Source: Rotaria sp. Silwood1 (taxonomy: Eukaryota > Rotifera > Eurotatoria > Philodinida > Philodinidae). From it: a DNA stretch of 64,000 bases. Under the pieces are notes generated by a model. It saw only the letters and a program-made list of their open reading frames with translations, had not been told where the DNA came from and did no database searches. Of the stretch, positions 14,065 through 26,310 are shown piece by piece. The DNA lies in the NCBI GenBank assembly GCA_905250075.1, contig CAJNOP010000030.1:1236539-1300538 (forward strand), written 5' to 3'. Made by a program: the position numbers and the translations under genes. Position 1 is the stretch's first letter. Each line of letters begins with the position of its first letter.

Positions 14065-17000
14065 ATGGCAACGTCCAAGGTAACATCTACTGCGACTGCA
14101 GCTGGAGTAACAACTGAGAAACGTTCAACGGTCAAGCTTGATACTATTCGTGAAATTGAAAGACAAATGCAAAAATTATGGGCTGATTTGAAAATATTCG
14201 AAGTCGATGCACCTGGTCATCCCAGTGATAAGTAAGATTGATTCATTTTAATTCTTGTTTTAAAATTATTTTTCTCTTTATTCTAGTTCAAATACATATT
14301 TGGTAACATTTCCTTATCCGTATATGAATGGTCGTCTTCATTTAGGACATACATTTTCATTATCCAAATGCGAGGTTTCATATTCATTATTCTACTTTTT
14401 ATTCATATTTATATCGAAATTTTCGATTTGTATTTTTAGTTTGCTGTTGGTTTTCAACGTCTTCGTGGTAAACATTGTCTATTTCCATTTGGATTTCATT
14501 GTACAGGCATGCCTATTCGAGTGAGTTTTATGAGAAAAATAATCTTCATTTATTTTTCTTTATTATACAGGCTGCTGCTGACAAATTAAAACGTGAATTA
14601 GAAGAATTTGGTTTTCCACCAAAATTTCCTACTCATGCACATGAAGAAGTTGAGGAAGAAAAAGTAGCAACATCAAAAGAAACAGAAAGTAGTAAAGTTG
14701 ATAATATATCGAAGAGCAAGAAGGTATTTTTTTTTTTTCGTTATTATAAAAATTTTTAATCCTGTTTTCATTTTCTTTTTTGTTCTAATAGAGTAAAGCA
14801 GCAGCTAAGAGTGGTGGTGAAAAATATCAATGGCAAATAATGCGTAGTTTGGGAATTGAAGATGATGATGAAATTCGACGATTTGCTGATCCAATGTATT
14901 GGATTTCTTATTTTCCATCTCATGTTAAACGAGATCTTGAAATGATGGGCTTAAAAGTAAATATTATAAGACAACATTTTCAATTAATGAATCGCTATTG
15001 AAGTAGTAGTACTGTGTGCATAAAGTAGACTCCAGTGAGATAGAAAAAAGTTTCAAAAACAGAAGTTCGCTTGGACTTTCTATCGAAAGTTATAGACATT
15101 TTACTAGTAATTAAGTCTCTAGTCTTTGGAAATTTTAACATCTCAGAAAGGAAATATTCTTTTGACTTGAAATTTTCAGAGCATTCTACTGAGAAATAGA
15201 TCTGTCCACGAGCAAAATCTTCAATGGAAATACTATCATTCGATTCCTTCGTATATGCCATGCAACACGTTAAAATTTCAGTATAAATGCCTAAAATTCT
15301 AGATAGAAGGTTTAAAGGGACTTATTCTTTTGAGATTTTTTTAAAATATCTCAGAGAAGTCTATCTTATGCATAGAGCTCGAATTCTAATGCGATTAATC
15401 AGTTAAAAACATTCGCTTATTATTCAATTTGTCATTTTGAATAACATATAGGTTGATTGGCGTCGTTCATTTGTAACAACTGATGTTAATCCATTCTATG
15501 ATTCATTTGTTCGTTGGCAATTTCATCATTTAAAACAAGGTGGTAAAATTCAATTTGGCAAACGGTAAAAACAAAATCTTTTAATATCAGTTAAACATAA
15601 TTCATGTGTTCTATAGATATACAATTTATTCACCTAAAGATAATCAACCATGTATGGATCATGATCGTAGTAGTGGTGAAGGTGTTGGTCCACAAGAATA
15701 TACATTAATTAAACTTCGTATTCATGATGATCATATACCAAAAAAATTAAAACCTCATATAACATCATCAACACCTGGTGTTTATTTAGCTGCTGCTACT
15801 CTTCGACCAGAAACAATGTATGGTCAAACAAATTGTTGGCTTCATCCAGATATTCGTTATGTAGCATTTGAAACACGTTTACATGGTATTCTTATATGTA
15901 CACGACGTGCAGCTCGTAATATGGCTTATCAAGAATTTACTAATGTCTATGGTCAATATACTGTCTTAGCTGAATTTCTTGGTTCAGAATTATTTGGATT
16001 ACCACTACATGGACCACTTTCACATTATGAAACAGTCTATGTATTACCTATGATGACAATTAAAGAAGATAAAGGTACAGGTGTTGTTACATCAGTACCA
16101 AGTGATTCACCAGATGATTATGCTGCTTTAATGGATATTAAAAATAAGGTAAAAGAGAAATTATTCAACTTTTTTTTTTTTTGTTTTGTCTTTTGATTTA
16201 AAATTTTTATTTTTTTTGTAAATAAAAGCCTAATTTACGGGAAAAGTATGGCATTAAAGAATCAATGGTATTACCATATGATCCAGTAGCAATTATCGAA
16301 CTTGAACCATATGGTCGTCTTGCAGCACCTACAATTTGTAGTCAAATGAAAATTCAATCACAAAATGATCGTGATAAATTATTAGAAGCAAAAGAAAAAA
16401 TTTATACAAAATCATTTTATGATGGAATACTTTTAGTTGGTAAATATGCAAATACAAAAGTATCTGAGGCTAAAAAACTTGTTCGTGATGATTTAATTAC
16501 AAATGGACAAGCATGTAGTTATTATGAACCAGAAGGTAAAGTTATTTCACGATCAAATGATGAATGTGTTGTTTCACTTGTTGATCAATGGTTTCTTGAT
16601 TATGGTAATGAAAAATGGAAACAAGAAGCTAAACGTGCATTAGATAAAATGAATGTTTATCACACAGAAACACGTCATCAATTTGAAGCTGTTTTAAGTT
16701 GGTTACATGAACATGCATGTTCACGTTCATATGGTCTTGGTACAAAATTACCTTGGGATGAACAATATTTAATTGAATCATTATCTGATTCAACTATTTA
16801 TATGGCTTATTATACTGTAGCTCATCTTTTACAAGCACGAGATTGTTTTAGTGGTGAAAAATTAGGTAAGAAATTTATTAAAGATCAATTTTTCTAAACA
16901 AATATTTATCTTTGATTATCTTATGTATTTTTTTTTTTGTAGGTCCAGCAAATATTCTTCCATCTCAATTAACAATCGAAGTTTGGGATTATATATTTTT

Positions 17001-20000
17001 TCCTGAAAAATCTTATCCAGCTTCAACAACAGATATTCCTCATGCAATACTTGATCATCTTCGTAGTGAATTTCAATATTGGTATCCAGTTGATTTACGT
17101 TCAAGTGGAAAAGATTTAATTCCAAATCATCTTACTTATTCACTATATAATCATACGGCTATTTGGCCTAATCATCCAGAATTATGGCCACGTGCATTTC
17201 GTGCTAATGGACATTTATTATTAAATTCAGAAAAAATGTCTAAATCAACAGGCAACTTCTTAACACTAGTACAAGCAATTGAAAAATTTTCTGCTGATGG
17301 TTTGTATTGGTTTTCTATAAATCGGTTGACTACCAATGCTCGATTATTATAGTCAGATATCTTCAAATTAGTTTGATCATTGTTATCAGCGAATACTGAT
17401 CACCCAATTAGCTTAGGTTTCTTTTTCTAGATTAATCATAATATATAAACGTTTCATTTCTTTTACCATAAAATGTTTAACTTAAGAGATATGAAGACTC
17501 TTTCTTTACATCAAAGTGTAGTTTCGGCTATGCTCTATCTACAATATGAAATTCAAGTATTAGTTATTAATAATTTTTTGAAATATAATTATTTTACTAT
17601 GATCGTAATTTTTGAAGTTTTCTTCCAAAAATCTTCAAAACTCATCAGAGTAGTACTCTTTTCATCTTGAAATTGCAACGGATACCATAGAATGTCTTTC
17701 GATTATTTACACAAAGTATTAGGGTTAATTAGTACATCAATCGAAGTATTCATTGAAAATGCATACCGATTAGTGAAATGTATGTAGAGAGATAAGAGTG
17801 AAGATACGAGGGTTGACCATAACTACCATATTTTTTGTAGTTGATGTCTATTATAATTATGTAAAAATATAATAAGCTTCATGCTTACTCGAACCCAACG
17901 TATTCTCGTGTGATTTACACGTTTCTAACTTCACATATAGTTGCATCGCGATGTTTTTCTTACATTTTCGAATTAAAAAAGAAACTAAGGAACTCTAAAA
18001 ACTTGTAGAGAAATTCCTATGCTCATATTTAAAGAGTTGAATAAAAAAACAGAAATGTAAACGTATCTCTTTTTATATATTAGGTATGCGTTTAACATTA
18101 GCTGATGCTGGTGATTCAATTGAAGATGCAAATTTTGAAGAAGAAATGGCTGAAGCACAACTTTTACGTCTTTATACATTTATTGAATGGGTTAAAGAAG
18201 TACTTAATATTAATTTAGTCGATATTGAAGAAGAAGAAGATGATTCAAAAAAATCATCAGAAGATAATGCAACAATTGTTTCATCAGTTATTCATTGGGT
18301 TAAAGATAAGTTACATCTTTCATCTAGTTCAGATAGTACACATGAAGAATTTACTCAACAACAAAAAAATCATTTTCGAACAGATACAAAATATAATTAT
18401 TATGATCATGTATTCGAATCTGAAATAAATCGTGCAATTCAATTAACAGAAGAAAGTTATGAAAAAATGTTATATAAAGATGTTCTTAAATATGGTTTTT
18501 TTGAATTACAAATAGCACGTGATAATTATCGTGAATTATGTTCCGAAGGTGAACAAATGAATTTACATCTAATTAAACGATTTATTGAAGTACAAGCAAT
18601 TTTATTAGCACCAATTTGTCCACATATTTGTGATTATGTTTATCAATTTCTTCATCCTGGTAAAACAATTATGAATGCTAAATGGCCAAAAGCTGGTAAG
18701 GAAAGATTTCATAGAATAGAAAAAATATCAATTCATGATTTTTTTTTTAAACTGAAAAGTTATTTATAATAGAGGTTATACACAGAGATGAAGAATTCGC
18801 TGCTAAAGTCAAAAAAAAATTCTTCCAGCGAAGAGAAGTTCTTGAAAAAAAAAGAGAGAGAAACAAGACTACAATGCACTCAAAATAACGTTATGTAAAC
18901 CATAAATTAGGTTCATCAATTATTGTAGTGTATAGAACTCTACTGGTTTGCATCATCAAGGGAATCGATTCTTCTCTTTGTCTACATATTACTCTGTTTC
19001 TCTACATGGCCTCTCTCTCATACTATATAACTATGTTATTTTCATATCTTTATTATGTACTACTATTTAGCTTAGTATTTACTTGATTCAACCTTGATTA
19101 GATTCGATTGTTCTTCTGATGATATGTGTATAATCAGAGTTGATGATTTAGATTAGAGCGATATGTTCAACTCAACATCGTGCGTAATCTTTAACAAATA
19201 ATTGTTGTGTATTATATATAATTATATAGTTGAAGGATAAAAAATTACTTTGAAAAAGTTTTACTCAATTGAATGTAGGATTTCATTTATTAATGAAATT
19301 GTTTAAATCTAATTCTAACTTTTGAATCAGTCATTATATTATATACGAAGAATTTTCTTTTTGTTTTGTCTGATATAACTTGTTTGTTAATAAACTTTAT
19401 ATGTACATTATTTTTCAACAAATACAACATATTTATTTATTGATTTTCATATAATTTAATGCTGAATTTTTTCCAATGAGAATATTAGTATTATTTGTAA
19501 CTTTTAACAATTAATATATAAGATTTGTTTTTCTTTCTATTGAAATAGGTAAAATTGATCAATCATTAATTGATTCATGTAATTATTTAATGAATACAGC
19601 TCATGATTTTCGTCTTCGTCTTAAAACTTATACAACTCAACAAACAAGTGGTAAAGCAAAAGGAACAAAATCTCAACCACCATTATCACCAACACATGCA
19701 ACAATATATGTTGCACGTTCGTATCCATCATGGCAAACATTTGTTGTTAGTGAATTAAAAAAATTATATCTTGCCAATAATCATTCATTACCTGATAGTA
19801 AACAATTATCAATTCATTTTAAAGATCGACCAGAAATTGAGAAAAAATATCAAAAAAAATTAATGCCATTTGTTATTTATTCAAAAGATATATTAGAAAA
19901 AAGTCGTAATGTAACCGCATTAGATCAACATTTATCATTTGATGAATATCAAGTTTTACAATTTAATCAAGATTATCTTCGACGTGCACTTAATGTCGAA

Positions 20001-20438
20001 CAAATTGATATTCGTTTAACTGATGATAATAATATAGATGCAACAACATTAAGTAATTTAGAAGATATTATACCTGGTAAACCCATAGTACATTTTCGTC
20101 ATGAAGCATCAATTACAATACGTTTGATTAATCGTCAACCATATGCACCAAATTTTGAATGGTCTATACCAGTTATGAATGGTGATACAATTGAACGAAT
20201 AGAATTACGTTTAAGACAACATGGTGATCGACAATTAAGATCAAGTAATAAGATTCGTTTATATTATTTTCAAAATTGGGAATTTTATACTCGACAATTA
20301 CCAAATATAGCAACACCATTACATGGTCTTGTCGAATTTGAAAATAAAAATGAAGTTCTACAAATTGATTTACCTCATGGTACTTTGGTCTTAGGCGAAC
20401 AAGATATTGGCAACATTCTCGTTTATTTTGTTGAATAA
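14065..20438 (+). CDS. LARS1: Cytosolic leucyl-tRNA synthetase
   Basis: Charges tRNA-Leu with leucine. Eleven exons join in frame: 14065-14231, 14287-14374, 14440-14520, 14571-14723, 14792-14956, 15452-15564, 15617-16148, 16229-16865, 16943-17299, 18084-18695, 19549-20438, about 1264 aa (human 1176). The class I signatures are present: HLGH at ~74-77 after [10 protein letters not shown], and KMSKS at ~743-747 within [31 protein letters not shown] and the long central block with [13 protein letters not shown] match the eukaryotic cytosolic enzyme and its CP1 editing domain. An acidic/Ser-rich insertion (EEEEDD...SEDN, then SSSSDS) interrupts the region after KMSKS. Three introns are long (495, 784, 853 bp) while the rest are 50-80 bp. 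A polyadenylation hexamer at 20531-20536 precedes the next gene by only ~80 bases. Confidence 0.97.
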
Positions 20439-20597
20439 TTTCAACTTTTTCTTTGTTTTCTTTTCAAAATCATCAAGCTCTAAAGATCGTTACATTCTAT
20501 GTATTGTGATGATGTTGTCAATTTTATTGAAATAAACAAGAAAAAAAAAAGACTTTTAAAAGAAAATCAAATTTGATTAACAAGTTTTAATTGTTCT

Positions 20598-20616
20598 TCT
20601 TTTTTTTCTTCTGAAG
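20598..20616 (+). other. Splice-acceptor-like site abutting IFT25 ATG
   Basis: A pyrimidine tract ending TTCTTCTGAAG touches the start codon at 20617. No matching donor is apparent in the 178 bp after the LARS1 stop, which fits trans-splicing of a leader; a 5'-UTR intron starting further upstream is the alternative. Confidence 0.5.
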
Positions 20617-22856
20617 ATGATGCTTGCAGAATCAAATGCTTTTGTATCAATGTCATCTAGTGCCGATCAAGATTATCCACCGAGTAATATTCTTGATCCG
20701 TAAGTATTATTTGCTTTTAAAATATTAAAGAAATAAAGAAAATTTTTATTTATTTTAAATGAAAATATTTTTCGAATAACTTTGATACAGACAAGTATCA
20801 CAACAATACAGTTTAGCAGTCTGTCACTATAGAACTATGACTATACAATTATGATACCTTTTGTATTATATTTATTCTTTTTTTTTTACGGTTTTTATTG
20901 CAAGTTTTGTAGAATATTTTCTATTGACAAACAAAGTTACATAATTCATATTATATTTCTTGCAACTAATTTATGGGTTTAGAAGTGAAAATTTCTGCTC
21001 TTTCCAAATAGATTTGAAATCTTGATGGAATTTATTGATTAGGAATTATGAGTAGACATGCACTAAACTCAAACATAAACCGTTTTAGTTTGGTATATGT
21101 CTAGTTATGAAAGACTTTTTGATCGACCTAAAGACAAAGTTTCGATGGAGTTTCTGTGCACAGCAAGTCGATCGGAATGAAAGTAAAATCTATTCGAATT
21201 ATCTTAAATGCAAAAAGCAATCATTTTTCTACAAAAGAATATTCAAATCATTAGTTTTCTATAAAATTATCTATCAGCAATCAGTGTTTGAGTAAGAAAC
21301 ATATTGACATTTTTGAAATTACTTAATTTCAAGATTTACAAAATCAGCTCGATGGTTTCAGTAGGATTACTGGTACACTCTCGATTTTTAACTCTTTTTC
21401 TCAACGGTAGTGTCGTCCTTAATCTATACAAAGGAATAGTTAATAGAAGGTATTGAATATGATACATCATTGCTAAGTAAGACATGTATAAATTTATTTG
21501 TATTGTTCAATGAATGGTGTCTCGTTCATTTTCAAAATCAAACATAACGTTAGCAAACTATTGAGTCCAGTTTTCATATTTTTTTATTTTATTTCTATAG
21601 ACTTCGTTAAAGTGTAAGTTTTGTTCTGATATAATTCTTAATTCATGATTTACAGCGTGTTGTTACCAATTAAACCTATGGCTACGAACTGAGCTATAAT
21701 TATGAAAAGCTGTGAGAAAGACTTAAGCATATGTTACCTTCAAAGAGGTATATGCGCAAGGAAGAAAAAACAAGACTTCAGTACTCCAAATTAAGAGTGA
21801 AGTAGGGTGGTACTTGGGACTAATCAAGTCTCACTTTTTCGTCCGTTTAGGTATATGAAAATATTGAACACTAGTTTACTGAAAATATCTTTAAGTGTTA
21901 GAAACCAAAGATACTATATTTAGTGAACAAAATAGATCCATTCAACAGCAATATGTAAAAATCTTTGATCCGAAGCAACGCAAACACTGAGGAATTTCGA
22001 TGAAATACCAAAGGACAAGAATAATGTCTGCAGCTAAATTTAATATATTTAATGTTTTTTTTTTTTTTGTAAATAGGTTTTTAAGAACTAGCACTGAGAA
22101 ATCAGTGTGATATGAGTTACTATTAGAACAGTGAATGTCATGAATTAATCCCTAGTTTATTCACTCGATTTTAGAATTTGTCTTTTTCAGACATAATAAA
22201 CTAGGTTTTACAGTATTCTGACTTTTAATGAAATTCTTAATTTTCTCCAGGAGATTGTTCTACTTATTATTTTGATTTCAACACATAAGCCGTTGTTAGT
22301 CTCCTCGTTGTTAATTAGAATATGAAAATTCGAAAGTTTTATTGGTACTAATCGATTCACATATGTGTTTCTTTTATTAGAAGTGATAAAGTCTTTTGGA
22401 TGACAACAGGTTTATATCCTCAAGAATTTATTATTACATTCAAAGAACCAATTGAATTTCGACAAATACGATTTGTTACAACTAATGGTAAATAAAATTT
22501 AAAAAAAGTGTTTCGTTATTCAATTGTAAATTATTATTTATTTATTTTCTATAATTTTAGTCAAACGTTTTGTTATGTTTACTACGACCAACACAGAACC
22601 AAGGAATTTCGATACTATTCTTGAAAAAAGTAATTAAAAATCGAATATTTGTTGACATTTTAAAAATAGTTTTCATTTGAATATTTTAGCTTTACCAAAT
22701 AATGAAAATGATCTTCAAATCAATGAATATACATTAGATCGTTTAACAGAAGTTCGTCATTTTAAATGCGTCATTTTAGCTGGTTATGATAGTTTTGCAA
22801 GTGTACATTCACTTAAATTCGACGCTGGAAATACACGCATGGGAAAAAAATATTAA
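20617..22856 (+). CDS. IFT25: Intraflagellar transport protein 25 (HSPB11)
   Basis: Peripheral subunit of the IFT-B complex, which carries cargo along cilia as a heterodimer with the GTPase IFT27 (family knowledge). Four exons: 20617-20699, 22381-22487, 22561-22629, 22690-22856, 141 aa (human 144). It is a single galactose-binding/discoidin-like beta-sandwich. The diagnostic features are PPSNILD, then FWMTTGLYPQEFIITF, the strand RQIRFVTTN, and near the C-terminus AGYDSFASVHSLKF. The first intron is 1681 bp and contains only AT-rich sequence. Presence of IFT25 fits a ciliated animal. The start is the first in-frame ATG after the acceptor-like site; a second ATG follows at once, so the protein could begin one residue later. 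A polyadenylation hexamer is at 22933-22938. Confidence 0.93.
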
Positions 22857-23108
22857 AACAACTCAATAAGATTCAATTTGTACTTTATAATCCGTCCATA
22901 TTGTAATGTCTATTTACGTTTTTTTTTCCATTAATAAAAATGAATCAATAACTTTTTAAAAATGAAATTAATTCAACAACGGAAATAACCTGCAACGTGT
23001 AACGATACGTTTCTCTTCCATTTTTTGAAGTATTCTCTTTCATCGGTCGAAAGTTCTTATTCAAAAAGAAAGAGAAATATTTCCACTTTCGAATACAAAT
23101 CACTCTCC

Positions 23109-23135
23109 GTTTTTTTTTCTTCCTTTTGTCACCAG
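23109..23135 (+). other. Pyrimidine tract and acceptor upstream of ELOVL
   Basis: A T/C-rich run ending TTTTGTCACCAG, about 105 bases before the ELOVL ATG and about 280 after the IFT25 stop. It looks like a strong 3' splice site with no coding exon before it, so it is either a trans-splice site or a 5'-UTR intron end. Confidence 0.45.
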
Positions 23136-23239
23136 AGTTACATAAAAAAAAAAACATTCATGCATATACATATTGAGAATTATGAAACTATTCATTTTGT
23201 ACATTGGGCTTCTGTGTTGATGAAGAATAAATAGTAACA

Positions 23240-24523
23240 ATGGATCTCTTTACTACTTTACCAGAAAACGGAGGCAAGTCTATTAAATAATTGAAACATT
23301 CGTTTCTTTTTTAACATTAAAATTTGTATCCAGATGTACGTGCTAACGATTGGCCTCTGATGAAAGATGTTCGTCCAACTGTTGCGATAGCTATTGCCTA
23401 TGTTTTTGCTATTGTTTTTGGACGAAAATGGATGAAAAATCAAAAGGCTTTTGAATTACGGAACTTTATGTTTATTTATAATGTTTTACAAGTGATATTT
23501 TGTGCTTACATAACTTATGAAGTATGAAAATGGAAAGAAATTCCTTCAAAAAGTATATTTTATATTTAGACAGCATATGTATGGTTTAAAGAGAGATACA
23601 GTTTTCTTTGTCAACCTGTTGATTATTCAAATCATATAACTGCTATTCAAGTAAGGAAAATAAGCGTAAATTTTTATTATTACGGAAGTAAACTCATCGA
23701 TAATAGAGTTGCGTAAAAAGTCAGATTTTATTTTTTTCTATCATTCAAATTATGTTAATTGAATTGAGTTTAAATAATACAGAAAAATGATTCTTTTATT
23801 TTTCAAGGCTTGTAAGGCATGTTGGTGGTATTATATTATGAAAGTAGTCGACTTGATTGATACAGTAAGTTGAAAGAATGAAAAATGAACTATTTTTCAT
23901 ATTATTTTATGATTAGATTATTTTTGTATTACGGAAAAAAGATAATCAAATAACATTTTTACATGTTTATCATCATCTTACAATGCTATTTTTCTCATGG
24001 TACGGAGGAAAATATGTTGGAGGTGGTCAATGTAAGTAGTCCTTATGATTTGAATAGTAATCATACATTAAAATCGCTTCGAATTTGTAAAATCTGTTAA
24101 TATGAAAATTTTTAGAAGCTTCTAGATTATTGAAATGTTCATATTTGTTTTTTTTCTCCTTTAGCCCTCTTTATTGCGATTTTAAATTCTTTTATTCATG
24201 TTGTTATGTATGCTTATTATGGTTTAAGTGCTTGTGGTTCTCACATACAAAAATATCTTTGGTGGAAACGTTATTTAACACAAGCTCAACTTGTAAGTTT
24301 CTTATTATGTTTTTGTTTATAAGTATATTACTCATGTTGTTTTGAATAGATTCAATTTGTTGCTGTAATTATTCACTCAAGTATTAATTTAATCACACCA
24401 TGTAACTTTCCAAAAATTTTTGATATTGCATTTTTACTTTATGGCATATCAATACTGTTACTTTTTGCTAATTTTTATTTACAAAATTATATAAAGACAG
24501 CAAAACATCGAAAAGAAGCATAA
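23240..24523 (+). CDS. ELOVL-family very-long-chain fatty acid elongase
   Basis: Endoplasmic reticulum 3-ketoacyl-CoA synthase that condenses malonyl-CoA with long acyl-CoA. Seven exons: 23240-23273, 23334-23521, 23570-23650, 23808-23864, 23917-24031, 24165-24292, 24350-24523, 258 aa, typical for the family. Signatures in order are [16 protein letters not shown], the catalytic histidine box HVYHH at ~136-140, and [16 protein letters not shown]. Several hydrophobic membrane segments surround them, and a basic C-terminal end (KHRKEA) could serve as an ER-retention signal. The pattern resembles the animal ELOVL2/4/5 group, but I cannot say which. The first intron has a GC donor (GAG|GCAAGT), and the frame only works with it. 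It is the third gene of a closely packed same-strand run with LARS1 and IFT25. Confidence 0.95.
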
Positions 24524-26194
24524 TCAAATTGAAATGAAAACAAACTTTATAACGTTGCATGTTTTTATTAGAAAAATTTACTAGGTTTTTTTTATTGTTT
24601 GCTGGTTGAATCGAAATAAATCTTCAAAAATAAATAATTTTACATGTCAATATTTTTACTTTTATAAAAGAAAGAATGACATCACTGTTACGCTGTTGAT
24701 AAAGTTCAATTGATTGACAGAATTTCTTGATGAAAAACAATAGTTAAATGTTTAATTCATTTTTTTTCTAATCGATTATTTTCTGTCATATGAACGTTAA
24801 AAAAAGAAATTTTAACAAAGAGAATTCAATAAATGCATTATCATATATTGCATGCTCTTATTTCAATTATTCCATTAAGATTTTGATAACTTTATGTTGA
24901 TAAAATATCTTCAACGTATCATCAAGCAGCGAAGACATCAGAAATAAATTAAAGTATAAAACTTTGGAAAGAAAATATGCACGGCATATCGAGTCAAGGA
25001 TATACTCTTTTTTTTCGTTAAATCATATTTTCAAGTGTTATAGTTTTTTAACTAATCAAGAAAAGAAAAAAAAAATTGAGAGTCAACTTGATTATTTCTT
25101 TAGTCTCTTAGACAAGCAAAGGTATCTTTTGAGTTTACATTTCTTCTTTTACATAGAAAAATAAATATTTTATTAAAAATAAAATCATTAATTTTTGATA
25201 CATTAGTGTCTGACTGAAAACTGAATATATTGATTTGAATTGTAGTTTTTTGCTCGATCGATATTTTTGGAAGAAATTGTTTTTTTTTACAATGAATTGC
25301 TCCTTTAAAATTGCACTTTGAATGTCTGATGTTCAAAAATGTGGTAATGGCTATCACTTTTTTAATGCGGTGTGAAGCACAGCATTTATGTACTGCTTCG
25401 CGTACGCACTCGGCTTCCATACTTTGCGTATTTTTCGCTATAACAAAATTTGGGGCTTATGTGGCAATGTTCTGGAGAACGGTACGTTGCTAGAAATTCG
25501 TTCAAACTATGTCAGGAAGATAGATGTCTTGAGATGACCCAAACGATTTTGAATCTTCAATACGAGTTTTCGTTCTTCTTCAGAAAGTTCCACAAAACAC
25601 TAATTTTGACGACTTGGCCTCCGTCTTTTACTCGAGATAATTAGAATTAATGAGCAGGAGAAATAAGGGAAACTTTTGACAGGACAGGATCAACTCTTGG
25701 TGAAAATCGTTTATCATTCTTATGGTAACTGAAATTTCATTACCGAAAATTGAGATCGTTTGATATCACTTTTAGAATCCTTTCTCAATTTTCTTTTTCT
25801 TTTTTGTTTACTAGATGTCAGTATTGAACGTTATCGTTTTCTATGGCAATGATTTCGAGAACTGAGAGTCAAAAAATAGATAGATACACGTGCTTGTACT
25901 GTTTTATTTACGCATCGAAAAAAGTAATAGGCTTGTAGGGAGTCTTTTGCTGAACGAAACTCTTCTAGCTATTTGAAATAAAAACCGAGTATATCTCTTC
26001 AGTTTTATACCTTTGTAACGCTATAAATAGCAAGAGTAAAAACAGCTTATTGGAGTCCTAGCAAAAGTGAATATATATCTTATTAATAGCTCATTGTTCG
26101 AAATTTCATCCTCTATCTACATAGGACTACAGTAAGCGTTTTACTTGTGTAATTCATAGTGTAACAAAGGTCTATAATTTAGGTGGCATAATTT
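24524..26194. other. Gene-poor region after ELOVL
   Basis: ELOVL 3' end (polyadenylation hexamer at 24615-24620), then AT-rich DNA. The patch ~25310-25640 is slightly richer in GC and has overlapping short frames on the plus strand, but none resembles a known protein. Confidence 0.45.
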
Positions 26195-26310
26195 GTTTTG
26201 ATTTTAAATATAAGTCTTCTATGGAAAAGATTCTCTACGAATCCACGGTGTTCAAACAACTTTTACCTTCTTCAATGCGCGAATAAGACAGCGTAAGAAC
26301 GTCTATCTGT
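26195..26310. repeat. Dispersed repeat, copy A
   Basis: Similar over about 115 bases to 63531-63650. Shared blocks include GTTTTGATTT, TTCAAACAACT and CTTCAATGC. The two copies are diverged and sit 37 kb apart in the same orientation. No terminal structure is visible, so the family is unknown. Confidence 0.6.

Noticed and set aside
14995..15261. 88-codon minus frame in LARS1 intron 5
   Set aside because: No homology recognised and inside an intron; no splice sites or start context to support it.
25311..25644. Two overlapping plus-strand frames in the gene-poor region
   Set aside because: No recognisable domain and the frames conflict. At most a transposon remnant.
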